From contig NADL03000614.1 of assembly GCA_002205965.3 (NCBI GenBank), positions 62,001 to 126,000 of the forward strand: a DNA stretch of 64,000 nt, given 5' to 3'. Below the pieces are notes generated by a model that worked only from the letters and a program-made list of their open reading frames with translations, was not told the origin of the DNA and ran no database searches. A program made the translations under genes and the position numbers. How positions within the stretch are numbered: the stretch's first letter is position 1; each line of letters starts with the position of its first letter. This stretch comes from Kappaphycus alvarezii. Taxonomy: Eukaryota > Rhodophyta > Florideophyceae > Gigartinales > Solieriaceae. Positions 43,060-54,663 of the stretch are shown here, piece after piece.

Positions 43060-43903
43060 CTACAATTCGTTCACATTCAGGCATAATTCGAGCTGCTCTT
43101 TAAGATTTGAACGCACATACAACGTCCAATCAGGCCTTCTTCCTTCGATAGGTCCAAACACGTGTGCAGTCATTCCGTCCGGAGTCATGAAAGTTTGATA
43201 CTTTAAGGCATGCTTACGCTTATGTCCGTTGTAAACAACCGTCTGAAACACGTTACCCTTTGGGCGCGCAACCCCTATAACGGTACTGTCAATATATCTG
43301 ACGCAGTTGTCGATTGCACCGTTCTTGCGCTTGAATTCTTCTGCAAATCTCGCTGCGTTGGAAGAAAATAAGAAGAACTCAAGCATCCGGTGATGAGATG
43401 TAATTTGTCATGTAGAAGAGATTCAATTACTTCCCCAAAAATCTCCGACATCTGTGATGAATGCTTTCTAAAGAAAGTTTCCATAAGAGACCACAAAAAG
43501 GTGGCGATAAACGCTTCAGAATGATGCATAAAGTGAGGAGTGGAGTATTACTGTACCGATTACGTGAAGTGAGATATGCTTCGCCATAAGTTACGAGAAC
43601 CGGAACCAATTTGAGTACGTCGGACTTGATAAAGCGGAAGTGTAGAAGGCATTCCTAACCATTCAGCACAGCGAATGTTTTCTCGAATGTATGCCTTGAG
43701 ATGATGTATTTTTGATCGATGAAACGCGTACAGTTGTGATGCTGGCGGATAAAATTGTTATACGCATGATTGAGTAGTGATGACGGGACAGGAATTCCTG
43801 CAGCCCGTCTTGAAATAAGAGCATACATTGCAGCTCTCCAATACTGTGCCTGCTTCTGGCTGTGTGCCTTTGTGTTTCCGCGAAGGGTGGAGTAGTATGC
43901 CAT
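43060..43903 (-). pseudogene. PIF/Harbinger-like DDE transposase
   Basis: N-terminal block YWRAAMYALISRRAAGI (43655-43903) and HFRFIKSDVLKLVPVL, then GAIDNCVRYIDSTVIGVARP with the first catalytic Asp (YID), and YNGHKRKHALKYQTFMTPDG and VFGPIEGRRPDW with the second. Frames 2, 2, 0, 1: each change takes one added base. The expected catalytic Glu block is not seen after 43060. This is a different family from the 48-kb and 52-kb DDE genes. Confidence 0.72.
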
Positions 43904-44150
43904 GGCATTGAATGAGATGACAGATCTGGGGGTGGTTTGGTAACCTAAAAGTAAAAGGGTCCCTCGAGTGAAACGATACCACGGTAATACTCACAAATAC
44001 TCCTGTTGATGTGTACGTATTGGCTCTTTGCTAAATATCAATGACTGAATTCTGGAATTGCTTACAGACTCAAGCTTACAGTTACTATTGTGAAAAATTT
44101 CTGAATTCTGGTTGTGCGTAAAACGTATAATGTCACCGGTTGTGTTAAAG

Positions 44151-45328
44151 GGGGTGTTCGGTGTCATAGAACATCACAAATTTATTGCATGTCTATCGGC
44201 TCACAACAGTACTCAATAGTCAATATAACAACTTTGACGGGCAGGCACGTCTAGATTCCGCTTGTGCATCGACTTCTGCAGATTATCGGCCAGTTCCAGG
44301 CTGATGGACTCCCAACATTCCTTTATGCACTCCATAAGGTCCCCCGGGGTTGTAAACTGGCGAATATTTGCGTAAACAGCCCTTTACAGAACCTACCATA
44401 GATTCTCAATTGGATTCAAGTCAGGCGAGAGGGCTGGCCACTTCATAAACCGAATTTCTTGGTCATTAAGCCTGTCTATTGCAGACCCTGCTGCATACGC
44501 CGGAACATTATCATGCTGGAATGTACAGCTAACGGGCATGTGGTTGTCAGTCCAGGGCAGCACTTGGTTCTACACCATCTGAATATAGCGCGTCGAGTCC
44601 AAGCGCCCCGTAGTCTGCACCAATTTTGTCTTCCCATGTCCACAAAAAACTGCCCAAACCAAATCTCCGTTTCCTCCATGCTGACGCTTCTATAAAACCA
44701 CTTCTCCTTTCCTCAAGTCATGCCAGTAGTACTGTAGCCCATCAGGGTCGTCGCAGTTGAATCTCTTATAAACCGTTGACAGAACAGACCTTCAGAATTC
44801 AGAATCCTTACCAGCGTGTGATTGAGCCCATTCAATTCGCGCAGTTTTATGCCGAAAGGTTATTGGAAGGGCACGCTGCACGCGCTGGTAACACAATATT
44901 GCACTACCAAAGAGAAAGGCGTGGTTTCTGCCTGCGGATATCGGCAGCTGAAGCGAGTCACGGAGCGCGCGGGAGCTCAGGGTTGAATTTGAAGCGCATC
45001 GTGTGAGCTTTCTTTTATCTCTAACTGTCATTTTCCGCCTGTTTCTTCGCTGGTTCTTGGTTCCATATGCTCCTGGGTTCTTCACGTAGCTGCCAATGAC
45101 CTTTCGTGACCTGTTGAGCTGTTGTACAATAGCCGAGATGCTTTGCCCTGCTGTATGCAAGGAATCGGCTTGTGCGCGCTCTTCTCTCGTGAGTTGTTTC
45201 ACGCGTGGCATGAGGAATGGGGTCTGGGGGTTCGGAATGGCTACAGAACGGCAGAGCGTAGGGCTTTCTGTTGTTTAGGGGCTGCTGTTGGCTTTTCCCG
45301 TGGGATATTCGATGACCCCAAACACCCG
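44151..45328 (-). mobile_element. Tc1/mariner-type DNA transposon
   Basis: About 1.18 kb. Imperfect terminal inverted repeats: GGGTGTTCGGTGTCATAGAA at the left (from 44152) and, on the complement, GGGTGTTTGGGGTCATCGAA at the right (to about 45328), 17 of 20 positions equal. Encloses the transposase remnant. A TA target duplication could not be confirmed. Confidence 0.7.
44235..45211 (-). pseudogene. Tc1/mariner transposase remnant
   Basis: The N-terminal frame 44792-45211 (MPRVKQLTREERAQADSLHT and SYVKNPGAYGT) is a paired-type helix-turn-helix. Further down the minus strand, in other frames, KWFYRSVSMEE, GRLDSTRYIQMV, FQHDNVPAYAA (second catalytic Asp) and SPDLNPIENLW (third acidic residue) appear. 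Several frame changes and stops. Confidence 0.8.
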
Positions 45329-45356
45329 TTGAACATGGTCAATGAGTTTTCTGTAC

Positions 45357-45372
45357 GGGGACACTTGTCCCC
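45357..45372. repeat. GGGGACA/TGTCCCC palindrome
   Basis: ggggacacttgtcccc, 7-bp arms with a 2-base centre, just outside the Tc1/mariner end. The same half-site recurs at 54414-54447. Confidence 0.8.
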
Positions 45373-46964
45373 ACCTCAAAGGGTGGCTATCTCTTAGTTT
45401 CTAATAGCTCAGAATTCATTGAGCAGATTTCTTTAAATTTTGAAATGTATTTGGGGGCGTAATGCGATTTCGGGGGGGTGTTCTAAGGCATCGAGCAGCA
45501 AGTGTACATACCACACAAGTCATGCCACGCTACTATTGGGTTTCTCCACCAAGGACTGAGTGAGGTCTCAATCTTTTGATAAATGATGATTGACTTACAG
45601 GGAATACAGTATATATCGTCGAATCCAAGAGGATTGAAATGTTATCTCACGAAAATTACTTTATCCTCTTTCTGTACGGTGCGAGTTATTTCTTAATATG
45701 TGGCCATTTACGAATAAGCACATTATTAAAATTTTATGTATTGATTAGTTAGACGTTACCTCTGCTACGTATAAAAAACAAAGCTTTTCAAGACCGCCCA
45801 AACTGACTTCGAGAAGTACAGTAATCAAATTTCCTTGATACAGATGCTGGCTTTCACCATGCCAAGCGTCCCGACTCTACCAATGCGACGAAAACCTGCC
45901 CGCTTCTGCGAAGATCAGGCCGTCGCTTGGGCACTGTTTCCTCAAGTATAAGAATAGTTTTTTACCGAGACAGCGTTTCAGAGGCTGTTTGGTGGCACCG
46001 GAGGGTCATAGCGGACAATTTTTTTAACGAAAAAGGGAAGCTGGCTGTCAAGTTAGGAGGTATGCTCATTCGCAGCCGAACCAGAGGGGGAAAACAGCAG
46101 GAATTAGAGGTAAGTGGGCGGAGGAGCAGTTTACTTGCCAGTAGCATAGATCAGGTTGTCTTGGAACATTTTTTTTTGGAAGAAGTCGACCACAATGCAG
46201 AAGTGCTGGCCCCAGACGAACAATATATCACAGTACTAAACCGGACGCATAGTTTGCCCTTACAGGCTACACATTCCCTACATCGACAAGAGGACATTTT
46301 TCAAAGCATATTCCCGTGGTGTCACACATTACACAGAGGATTAGGGCAGAGTATGTGGCAGTCTTGTCAGAAACTTTTTTTCAAGCGGTCCATTCAGTTG
46401 AGCCAGGTTCCCTAACTGCAGAAGAAGACTTCAGGAAATTTTTTCTTCTTCCGGCAGTCATACTTGGGACAAACAGCCACGCGAAACTCCGCCTCAGAGT
46501 CTGTTAGGTTGTACAAATCTAACTTTGAACTTTTTCGGGAACCTGTAAGGCTTTGGAACACTTCATAGTCCCAAATATTTTGGGAGCAGGCCGTTACGCT
46601 TGCTACGTAGCGAAAAACCTCCATCCTATCAAAAGGGGAACAAATGAAAGCAAATGTCACTCACACTATCCGTTTTACCAAGGAAGGGGCTTATGGTAAT
46701 GCAGAAAATGCCCTCAGCTCTCGATATATTTTGCCTCCTTTCCAGGCAGTATAAGATGCGCTCCAGAGGAAACATCCACGGCACACAACGAACTCTGAAG
46801 GACTTACACACGTTTCTCCCACGCGCACTCCGATCGTTTCAGCCTTCAATTTCGAATAAATAATAGCAGAAGTCGAATGATTGAAGACCTGTTCTTCCCC
46901 TTGGGTATCTGGGCTTCGCCGGAATCATCTTTGTGAGTTGCTCAAATTTTCTCATTAGCCATCA
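45373..46964. other. Region without a recognised gene
   Basis: The longest plus frame is 45927-46415 (162 residues), without any motif I know. The minus frame 46412-46660 is likewise unassigned. They may be decayed transposon parts. Confidence 0.35.
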
Positions 46965-47560
46965 AACAATGGTATACTACATGAACTCACACCAATTGTC
47001 AATACACGCGCAAAAGGGAGGGCACTTTATGATCTAACTGCATGTATAGCGGGTGCCCTGCTCACAGAGTCTGCTAAAGAAGATATGGGCGTCGCCTTAT
47101 TGTAGTAGGTGAGACTATTCGGCGTCTCGTCAGCGAAATTTTTATGCGCTGTGCCTCCGCGAAAGCTACGGTGTTTATTTAAACCACCTCAATTTGGTAT
47201 CGTGCCACAAGCAGGGACGGATGCCTTGGTCCACGGAACTATATTCGATGCCTTGTGAAGCGTGAATAGAGTCCAACAAGGCGACCCTCTCGAACACCCC
47301 TTGTTTGCACTCGTGCTTCATCCACTGGCTATTGGACTAAGCGCGGTGCTTCGTTTGAAAATCGATGACGAGTAATACCTCGCTAAAATCCTCCGCCAAG
47401 CATTTTGTTTGAACGACAGCTACATCGTTACCTGGCACTACCTCCTTTGTAATGCAAAGCAGGTGCTCTCCTCGGCCGCCGCGAGGGTCAGAGGGTTGCA
47501 TCTTAATTCAGCAAAATCCAAGCTTTGCTTGCCCATTGAGCGACAACAGAATGTTACAAT
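46965..47560 (+). pseudogene. Non-LTR reverse transcriptase remnant
   Basis: VVGETIRRLVSE (from 47102) and VQQGDPLEHPLFALVLHPLA (from 47271) are the reverse transcriptase blocks that precede the catalytic box. The box itself appears as FCLNDSYIV near 47410, where YLDDG-type sequence is expected, so the first catalytic Asp is Asn. Then LNSAKSKL, the usual follow-on. Stops and shifts are present. Probably the polymerase part of the RLE family whose 3' part is at 60253. Confidence 0.75.
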
Positions 47561-48085
47561 TTTGTATACAAACTAGCTCACGCAAGACTACTGCAAAGGA
47601 AGGGCCGTCCTTGAGGCCCCGATCGGAGCAGATAATACATGGAAAAGTACTCACGAACCATTTCGCCGCTCTGAATCCGTTGATAGCCGCCATTGATGAC
47701 CTCTATAACAAACACATGGCTTTTCAGTTCCTCCGAAAGTGTTTCGGAGTTTATCAGATCAGCTATTTGCGCCGTTTGATTCCCCGTCCTCATCAAAAAG
47801 GGGATCCAGGCTTCCGATGAAATTATGTAATCATTTTTACGCTTCCTAACGTGTGGAGTTCTAGACCATCACATATTCAGAGAGCTGCAAATCTCAGTGA
47901 CAAGCCTAGAGAAGGAGAAAGCATAACTCGCCGCCGGATTGACTTCAGCCACCTATATCAGTGCGGTTGCTTTCCTTGCATCCAGATCTGTAGTGTCCAA
48001 AATCCGCTGAACTTTCACCCTCTCCCCGTTCCGTATCCATTCGCATTGAAGAAGGCGTTCTAAAAAGTAAAGTTTGTTCTTTTCC

Positions 48086-49164
48086 CTAATAGGACTCAAA
48101 CTCTATACTGTTAAAATATACAGTACTAAACTGAAATTCAATCCGCCTGCACCGCTTCTTACAATAAAGCTCCTGACCGTTGCGGCTCCTAGTGGAAATA
48201 TCCTCGCCAATGGAATATAGCCTCTTTTTAAACCGATTTTGCTGAGTGCTGTCTTCCGAGCGCAGAGGATGCATTTGAATGCGAATATTTGACAGCGCTA
48301 TACAAAGACGAAAATAGCAATCATGGCAGTCTTCTTTGCAGCGCCATTCACTCCCAACTACCGCCCACAGTGAGCACAACCGCCCGAAAAAATTTCCACG
48401 ATAATAAGATCAGACGACATTTTTTTGTTTCCGGCCTCTTCTTCACGACTTCAGTTTCCATTATGCGACTTCTTTTTCGGAATCAATGCCCTGGTCAACT
48501 CTATCGCGCCTTGGTATTTTATCCATTTATACAATCCAAAAGTTTGGGAACTCACCATAGAGGGGACTAATGATGGCTATTTCTCTTTCGAAGATTGTCT
48601 TCTTGAGGGCATTTCTGTGGAAGTAAATATTCGTCTGAAATATTTCCAAATCAGCCACACACCCAGGATAGTGCGTCGAGCAGTGCAGAGCTTTTCCATT
48701 CGGTAGCACAGAAACTTCGACTTTGAAACCATAAAGCTTGTGTTTTGCGCTAAAAAAAAGCCCTTTCCCTCCTACCTATTTCCACTCGGCCTATTCGCTT
48801 GTTGAAAATTGACATCAGTAGCTTGCATATCTCCAGGGTAGTACTTAAATTTATTACAGTCTTGAAGCATCTGATCAAAAGGAAAAAGGGTCCCGTTACG
48901 TTCTAGAACTGCTCCAAGAAGAGGACATCTAAGCAATTATATGAATTTTGTCATCATTTTCTCGAACGTTGTACCTTTCACGCTGGAAGCTTTCGCTAGA
49001 ATTTCCCACTGGCCTCCTTCTTTTAATGTCGTTAAAAGCATAAAAGACATATCCTTTCCCCCGCAATTCCCCTTCCTACCAGGCCCTATGCTATAGCGCT
49101 CACTGAAAATTGGCTCCACACTTCCCCAAAAAGTATTGAATTCTGGAGCATCTAATTTTGTCAT
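48086..49164 (-). pseudogene. DDE transposase (DDE_Tnp_4, Harbinger-like), copy 2
   Basis: The most complete copy of this family here. N-terminal block YSIGPGRKGNCGGKDMSFML and TLKEGGQWEILAK (48937-49164), ATDVNFQQANRPSGN with the first Asp near 48800, VSVLPNGKALHCSTHYPG, VADLEIFQTNI (48527-48709), then CSLWAVVGSEWRCKED and LCIALSNIRIQMHPLR (48086-48379). The Glu block reads IVEIFSGG where the 52-kb copy has IVENFFGRL. Several breaks. Confidence 0.75.
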
Positions 49165-52100
49165 GTCGTGTACTGCTTTCCCACCGCCCGCTCCATAAAA
49201 TATGTCTAAAACTGGGGAAAGGGATAAAGTATCATCGACAGCGGAAATGTCGCTTTCGCTGCCATCAAATTACTACAACTCCTCTTCTCGCTCTACCGCA
49301 GCGTTTGTCAGAATATGCAGCGCATCCGCTGCTTTTTGATTGGTTGGGATAAGGGCGGGTGTTTCAGAAATTTTTGCTTGCTGTGAGGAGGGCATTTTAG
49401 TGGAGGGGTCCATGAAGGATGGGAGGGGCAACTAAATGATACTATAAGAGGACTGAATAGTGTTTCTGAGATTGAAAGTATTTGGTATGCGTACATTTGA
49501 AGTAAATTATAACAAAATTGAGCGTTACATCAAGGCTAAAGTCCTTTACAAAACGAGCGGGCTTTCTATTAAGTTTGCCCTAATTTCTAGTTGATTTAAT
49601 TTTAATTTTCTCTTTTAGTCACTGTACGACATTATGTCATACTGTACATACTTTTTCTTTTGTTTTTTAATATATCATCGCGAAATGATCAACAGTATTT
49701 CACGGGCAACCCTCTTTGCTAGGAATACGTTGTCTCTTTCGGAGTATCCTTCATTTATGAGAGAGCGGTTTATTGCAAACATTTGTTTTGTACTGTACTT
49801 AATATAGTTGCGAGTAATGTATGGTTTTTTCCACGTTTCCGCCTAAATTTGATTGAGACGTCTTATTGCTTCTCAAGAAATATGAAGTTAGTGACGAAAT
49901 GTTGACCCACTTACAAGGTATGCAAAGGGCAGGAGTCTGACTCCTTCCAAGAAGACTGAACATAAAGTGTGAATACCGTCATGGAGCAGTTAGTTTTCTC
50001 CAAAAGCACGGTCCTTTGAAAAGTTAACAAGATGCGGCAATATATAGAAATCACTGTTGTTGGTGTCTTTGTAGAAGTATGGTATGCTTGGATGAATAGA
50101 ATTTATTCTGAAACATTTACCTACCTTGTAATCTCTAAGGGAATTAAAGGCGGTTTTCCTTTTTTGTAAACTTCCAGCGCTTGTTGTCGACCATGAAAAT
50201 TACCAATACGAACAGAATAGCAATTATGCAGTATCATATTAGTACATATACTATATAAAATGTACTGGTCTTACCAAAATCGCCCGAGCACTATTGAAAT
50301 TATACTGTGTGTACTAAATTAGTATGAAATGTAAAGAAATCGCTAAAATGGATGTAAACACTATATGCTATATTGAAAGAAAGAAATTTACTCAATATAA
50401 ATCATCATACAGTTAATTATGAAATTAACAGATTTATGGAAAGCTCCTTCACAATTTAAGGATTTGAATACGTTTCAGCTACTCAGCAACAGGATAAACT
50501 CCCCAATATGAGTCCCTAGTACACATTTTTTTTGTAATTTAGGACTTGCTCAAATTCAGACTGCCTACAAAAGTTATTAGTTAAGCATGATAATAATCAA
50601 CAAAATGCAACGTAATAAATTAGAAAATAAAAGTATTATCCAAAAAAATGGGGGTTTGGAGTACTAAATGGTTTTACTAATTAAATAGAAATATAATGCC
50701 TAGCGCACCATGGAGGATACTATGGAAGCATATCTCTCTCACATCGAGATCGCGGAATTTGGCTACTTTTAATGGATTCATAATTAAATTAAACTGAAGA
50801 GGAGAACCGGAAAAACGCGAATTACAGAGAATGACCTCACTGATGTACGCTATACTAGGTATTTAATGATGTGGAACAAGAAATATGGGGATAATCAAGT
50901 TAGTTGGATTAGATTTTTGATTCATCTAACATGGTACATTTCTCAATTTGAAATCGCGAGATTAGACTATGCATAAAATTTGTACCCAAAGTATAAGCCT
51001 TGATTTATTTTCGTTCTTCAAACTGCTTAAATTTTTCTATAATCTGCTGCTCCAATGAAAAATTTTCTTTTCAATATACTAAAAGCTTAGGTTTTTTTCG
51101 TATTTGGTAATTTTCTAGTCAGAAAATACTCTCAAATATCTAAATGACAACGATGTATCATTTTTTAAACTTTAAGGAGCTATAAATTCTTTCGTTTTTC
51201 TGTTCGAGCTCTTCCCGTTCCACTACATACTGAATTCATGATTCAAGCCGATTTGTTACGTTTTTGAGCTGCTATGAATTCATAAAATAATTTTATGTAC
51301 CACTCTACTCTTCTGATGTTACGATAGCTGTCAATACGGCAGTCTAAGTTAGAACAGTAGAAGATGTCATGGGAGATATTTGTTTTAAGTATAATAGTTT
51401 CTTATGATTCAAAACGCTTTTTATAACTGATTGTATCTCGGAACAATGATATTCTCGTAGAAAAATTTCTGAGTAAAGAGCTCTGTATGCCCATAATTAA
51501 TAAAAATTGTTGAAAACGTTAACTACTGAGCCACATGCGCTGGATCCCTAGTGCCACTGAGCGGAAACAACATACATAACTCAACACACCCAGTCGTTCA
51601 GAGGCACTAACACAAGTTGATTGTCAAGGGTTTCAGTTCTTATGTATTACAAGTGCCTATTACAGTATTAAATGGTATTTTGCATGGAAAATTCGGTTGA
51701 CTTCCTTATGAACTTTCGTATTTACCTGAAGACGCAGGGATTGGCACAGTAGCTCCTATAATAACATTTTAAAAATTGAAAAAAATTGTAAACTTCAAAT
51801 CAGTGCTCCATAATTTTAAATTGATTCAAATGATCTAACCATAGGCTCACGTAATCATGTGTAAAGCATCAGCAGAAAACTTTCAGGATCTCTAGAATAT
51901 TGTATTCAAGAATGAAAAAACGAATTGAAGCACTTGTCTAAGTCAAAATGAATGAAATGCATGTACGTCTTGTCTTGATTCTTTCGTTCCCTTATTTTCA
52001 TCTGCCTATGTAGCGAATAATAATAAAATTATGTGTAATTATCCGTCTCACATGTAATATATTGTTAATAGACTTCTTAACAAAATAAGAGGGACACTGC

Positions 52101-52538
52101 GAAAGAGCCAATACTATTCCAGAACTACAGTTGAATACAGCAACACGTATTATTTTTAATGAAATATAGGGAGATTACAAATTTTATGCGGCTCTACTGT
52201 AAAGACTGTCAACTACACAAAATTCAAAACAATGCTCCGAGAATACAGTACTAACTAAAGTCGCCTGCATTTTATTGAGTGAGGCGACCAATTGAAATAT
52301 TACTCAGTATTTAAATATTTGAGTGATCTCTTGCTCGCAAGCAGACACCAGCTGTACTGTACAAACCCCTTCTCTGTATAAACTGATCAAAACAGCCCAA
52401 AATCCTTTATTCTCAACCTGAAACCACCCATACGAATTGCCCTGAGCACTATGCCACGCAGTCCCTCCACAGCGCCCAGACCCAACTGAGAGACGCAAAC
52501 TGGCTCCGAACGCGAAGAGTGCGCAATAAGCACGAGAT
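49165..52538. other. AT-rich gene desert
   Basis: More than 3 kb without a plausible coding region on either strand. Tactgtac-type words occur at 49660 and 49790. No repeat unit was resolved by eye. Confidence 0.55.
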
Positions 52539-52883
52539 ATGTGGGCCGTGCTCATGGATAAGGGCTACACTGGAGTAGAGGAGATTTTCAGGGCAATTAT
52601 TCCCAAGAAAAAATCACGTAATGTGAATCTATCGAGAACTGATGAGAATAGGAATCCCAAGATCTCTAGCGACTGGATTATAGTTGAAAATTTTTTTGGA
52701 CGGCTCGGAGGTCTCTGCAACGTTGTATACGGAAAATGGAAGAGGACAGAAAAGAGTTATGACAATTATTTAAAGCTCTGTGTGGGCCTTACAAATCTCC
52801 ATATTCGTTGGCAAACGTTGCGCTCTGACAATCACAGTCTCTTTCACTGTATGCGCAATCGAATCCACGAAATTGGCTCCTGA
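52539..52883 (+). pseudogene. DDE transposase C-terminal fragment, copy 3
   Basis: MWAVLMDKGYTGVEEIFRAI holds the second catalytic Asp (MDKGY) and DWIIVENFFGRLGGLCNVVY the Glu. The end is CVGLTNLHIRWQTLRSDNH. Same family as 48086-49164, here on the opposite strand and with an intact Glu block. The N-terminal half is absent. A basic tail continues past the stop near 52880 (RRRIQERYRQWRKARMDL). Confidence 0.78.
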
Positions 52884-54073
52884 AGCGGCGCCGTATTCAG
52901 GAGAGGTACAGGCAGTGGCGTAAGGCACGTATGGATCTGCAGTTTAGGTATATTGAGGCTCGTGGAAGGCAGTCCTGTGAGTATTTCTAAGGTTATTCAT
53001 GAGTTACGGCGGTTATAGTAAATCTGCATACATTTTATTTATTTTTGTTACTCAAGTGGTACAGTATATGTACAAGAATTCTGCACCGTATTTCATTCAA
53101 TCCCTAATGTCTTTTTATAATATTTAGTCTTCTTCCATATTCGTTGCTCACTCTAGAATCACTTGTTGTTTGATGAGAATCACACCATCTGGTTTAGAGA
53201 CCTAATGAATATAATTATAGGATTTATTAAATCTTCTTCGGCTCATAAAAGTAAGTTTGATTTTAATGATCTTTTACTAGAAATTTTCTTTCAATTTCAT
53301 GATTAAAGGATTTGCGATACCTAAATCTAGCCAAATTTCGTTTCCCACTGTAATTTACTGGAAAAGAATCAGGAAAGAGTCTGATCAGATTGAATAATAT
53401 CCGCTTATGGAGGTCACACACACTGTGGTATTCCAAAGGCTTTAATTATTTAAATGAATTACTTATACTAAGAGGTCTTCTGGAGTCCACACTTAGACCC
53501 TCCGTAACCTCATAGATGGTAACAATAAGTAATTTGATTTCATTGGAATTTTCCTCTAAGTTTCTTGACACAACGTTTTGAACCCATTGGTAGGTTGCGG
53601 GCGAACTACATACTGGAATATTTATCAATAATTTAGCAATCAAAAGTTTGCTTGGTATCCCACGCTACCTGGATCAATGACGGTGCGACACCTTCTCAAA
53701 GTGATTCAATAATACCAAGGAAAATTCTGAAGCGATACTCACTGTACGGCCAGGGCTCTTTTACCGGAAAACTTTGCATTTACTAAAGTGAGACGAAACT
53801 TTCTTTCCACAATTATCTATCTATAGTTCTGCATAAACACTGCTTTAAAGCGGCGGGCTCCATCCAGCTAGTCTCAAACATAATATCACCCCAAGCTCAA
53901 ACCAGAGCTACCAGTATGTGTCTAACACCCTAAATAAATGCTAGGTTCAAAAAAGAGGACAAAGGGTACTTAATAATGCATGTTGACCGGACTTGTTTGA
54001 AATCTGTCATAAGCGATCCGAATAAGGCAAAAATTATTCCTGTCTATTCTCCACGCCAGTGTCTATAGGGCTA
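52884..54073. other. AT-rich region without a recognised gene
   Basis: Nothing supported on either strand. Confidence 0.45.
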
Positions 54074-54093
54074 TTGTCCTCATATGAGGACAA
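54074..54093. repeat. Perfect 20-bp palindrome
   Basis: ttgtcctcatatgaggacaa followed by agtttaggg. A variant of the same sequence in the same direction lies at 54408-54440 (attgccctcatatggggacaaagtttg). Confidence 0.85.
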
Positions 54094-54413
54094 AGTTTAG
54101 GGTTAATATTTGAAGGAAAAATATTTTTCTTCTATTTTTGCGCTAAGCTATTCTCTAAGAAGTATTTAAGTTCAATCAAATCAAAAAAATACGCTGATCA
54201 GAGTACGCGATACTTTTTACCACTCGATAAACTTCAATTTTCGTGCCAATGTGGCGCATTTACCCTTTCACTACCTGCAGGTGGACACTTATAAGCTACT
54301 GAGCAGTTTTTTGCATTAATTCTATATTTCTAGAGTATATTTGCAATGAAGAGCCCAACAAAAGTTTTAAACTTCCTCACCTATTGTAAATATTTGTATG
54401 ACAAAGAGATTGC

Positions 54414-54447
54414 CCTCATATGGGGACAAAGTTTGTCCCCTATGAGG
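54414..54447. repeat. 34-bp inverted repeat
   Basis: cctcatatggggacaaa facing gtttgtcccctatgagg, with one bulged base. Paired with the palindrome 340 bases upstream, it may bound a small non-autonomous element. Confidence 0.8.
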
Positions 54448-54663
54448 AAAGTGTTACGGCGGATACGCACTAGTCATGCGCCAACTCATGCATAAATATA
54501 TAGAACGAAATTGATGATCCCCGTACTAGGCCTCCGATATACAATATAATCTTGCTATTAAACAAAGTAGGATTAAAGATACAGCAAAATCGTTCTGATT
54601 AGTTGTAAAAATGCAGATATTCTATCCAAAAAATACTCAATTACGCACTGTTATCATGTTTCG

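Noticed and set aside
45927-46415. 162-residue plus-strand frame as a gene
   Set aside because: No recognised motif, lies among decayed transposons, and composition is not clearly coding.
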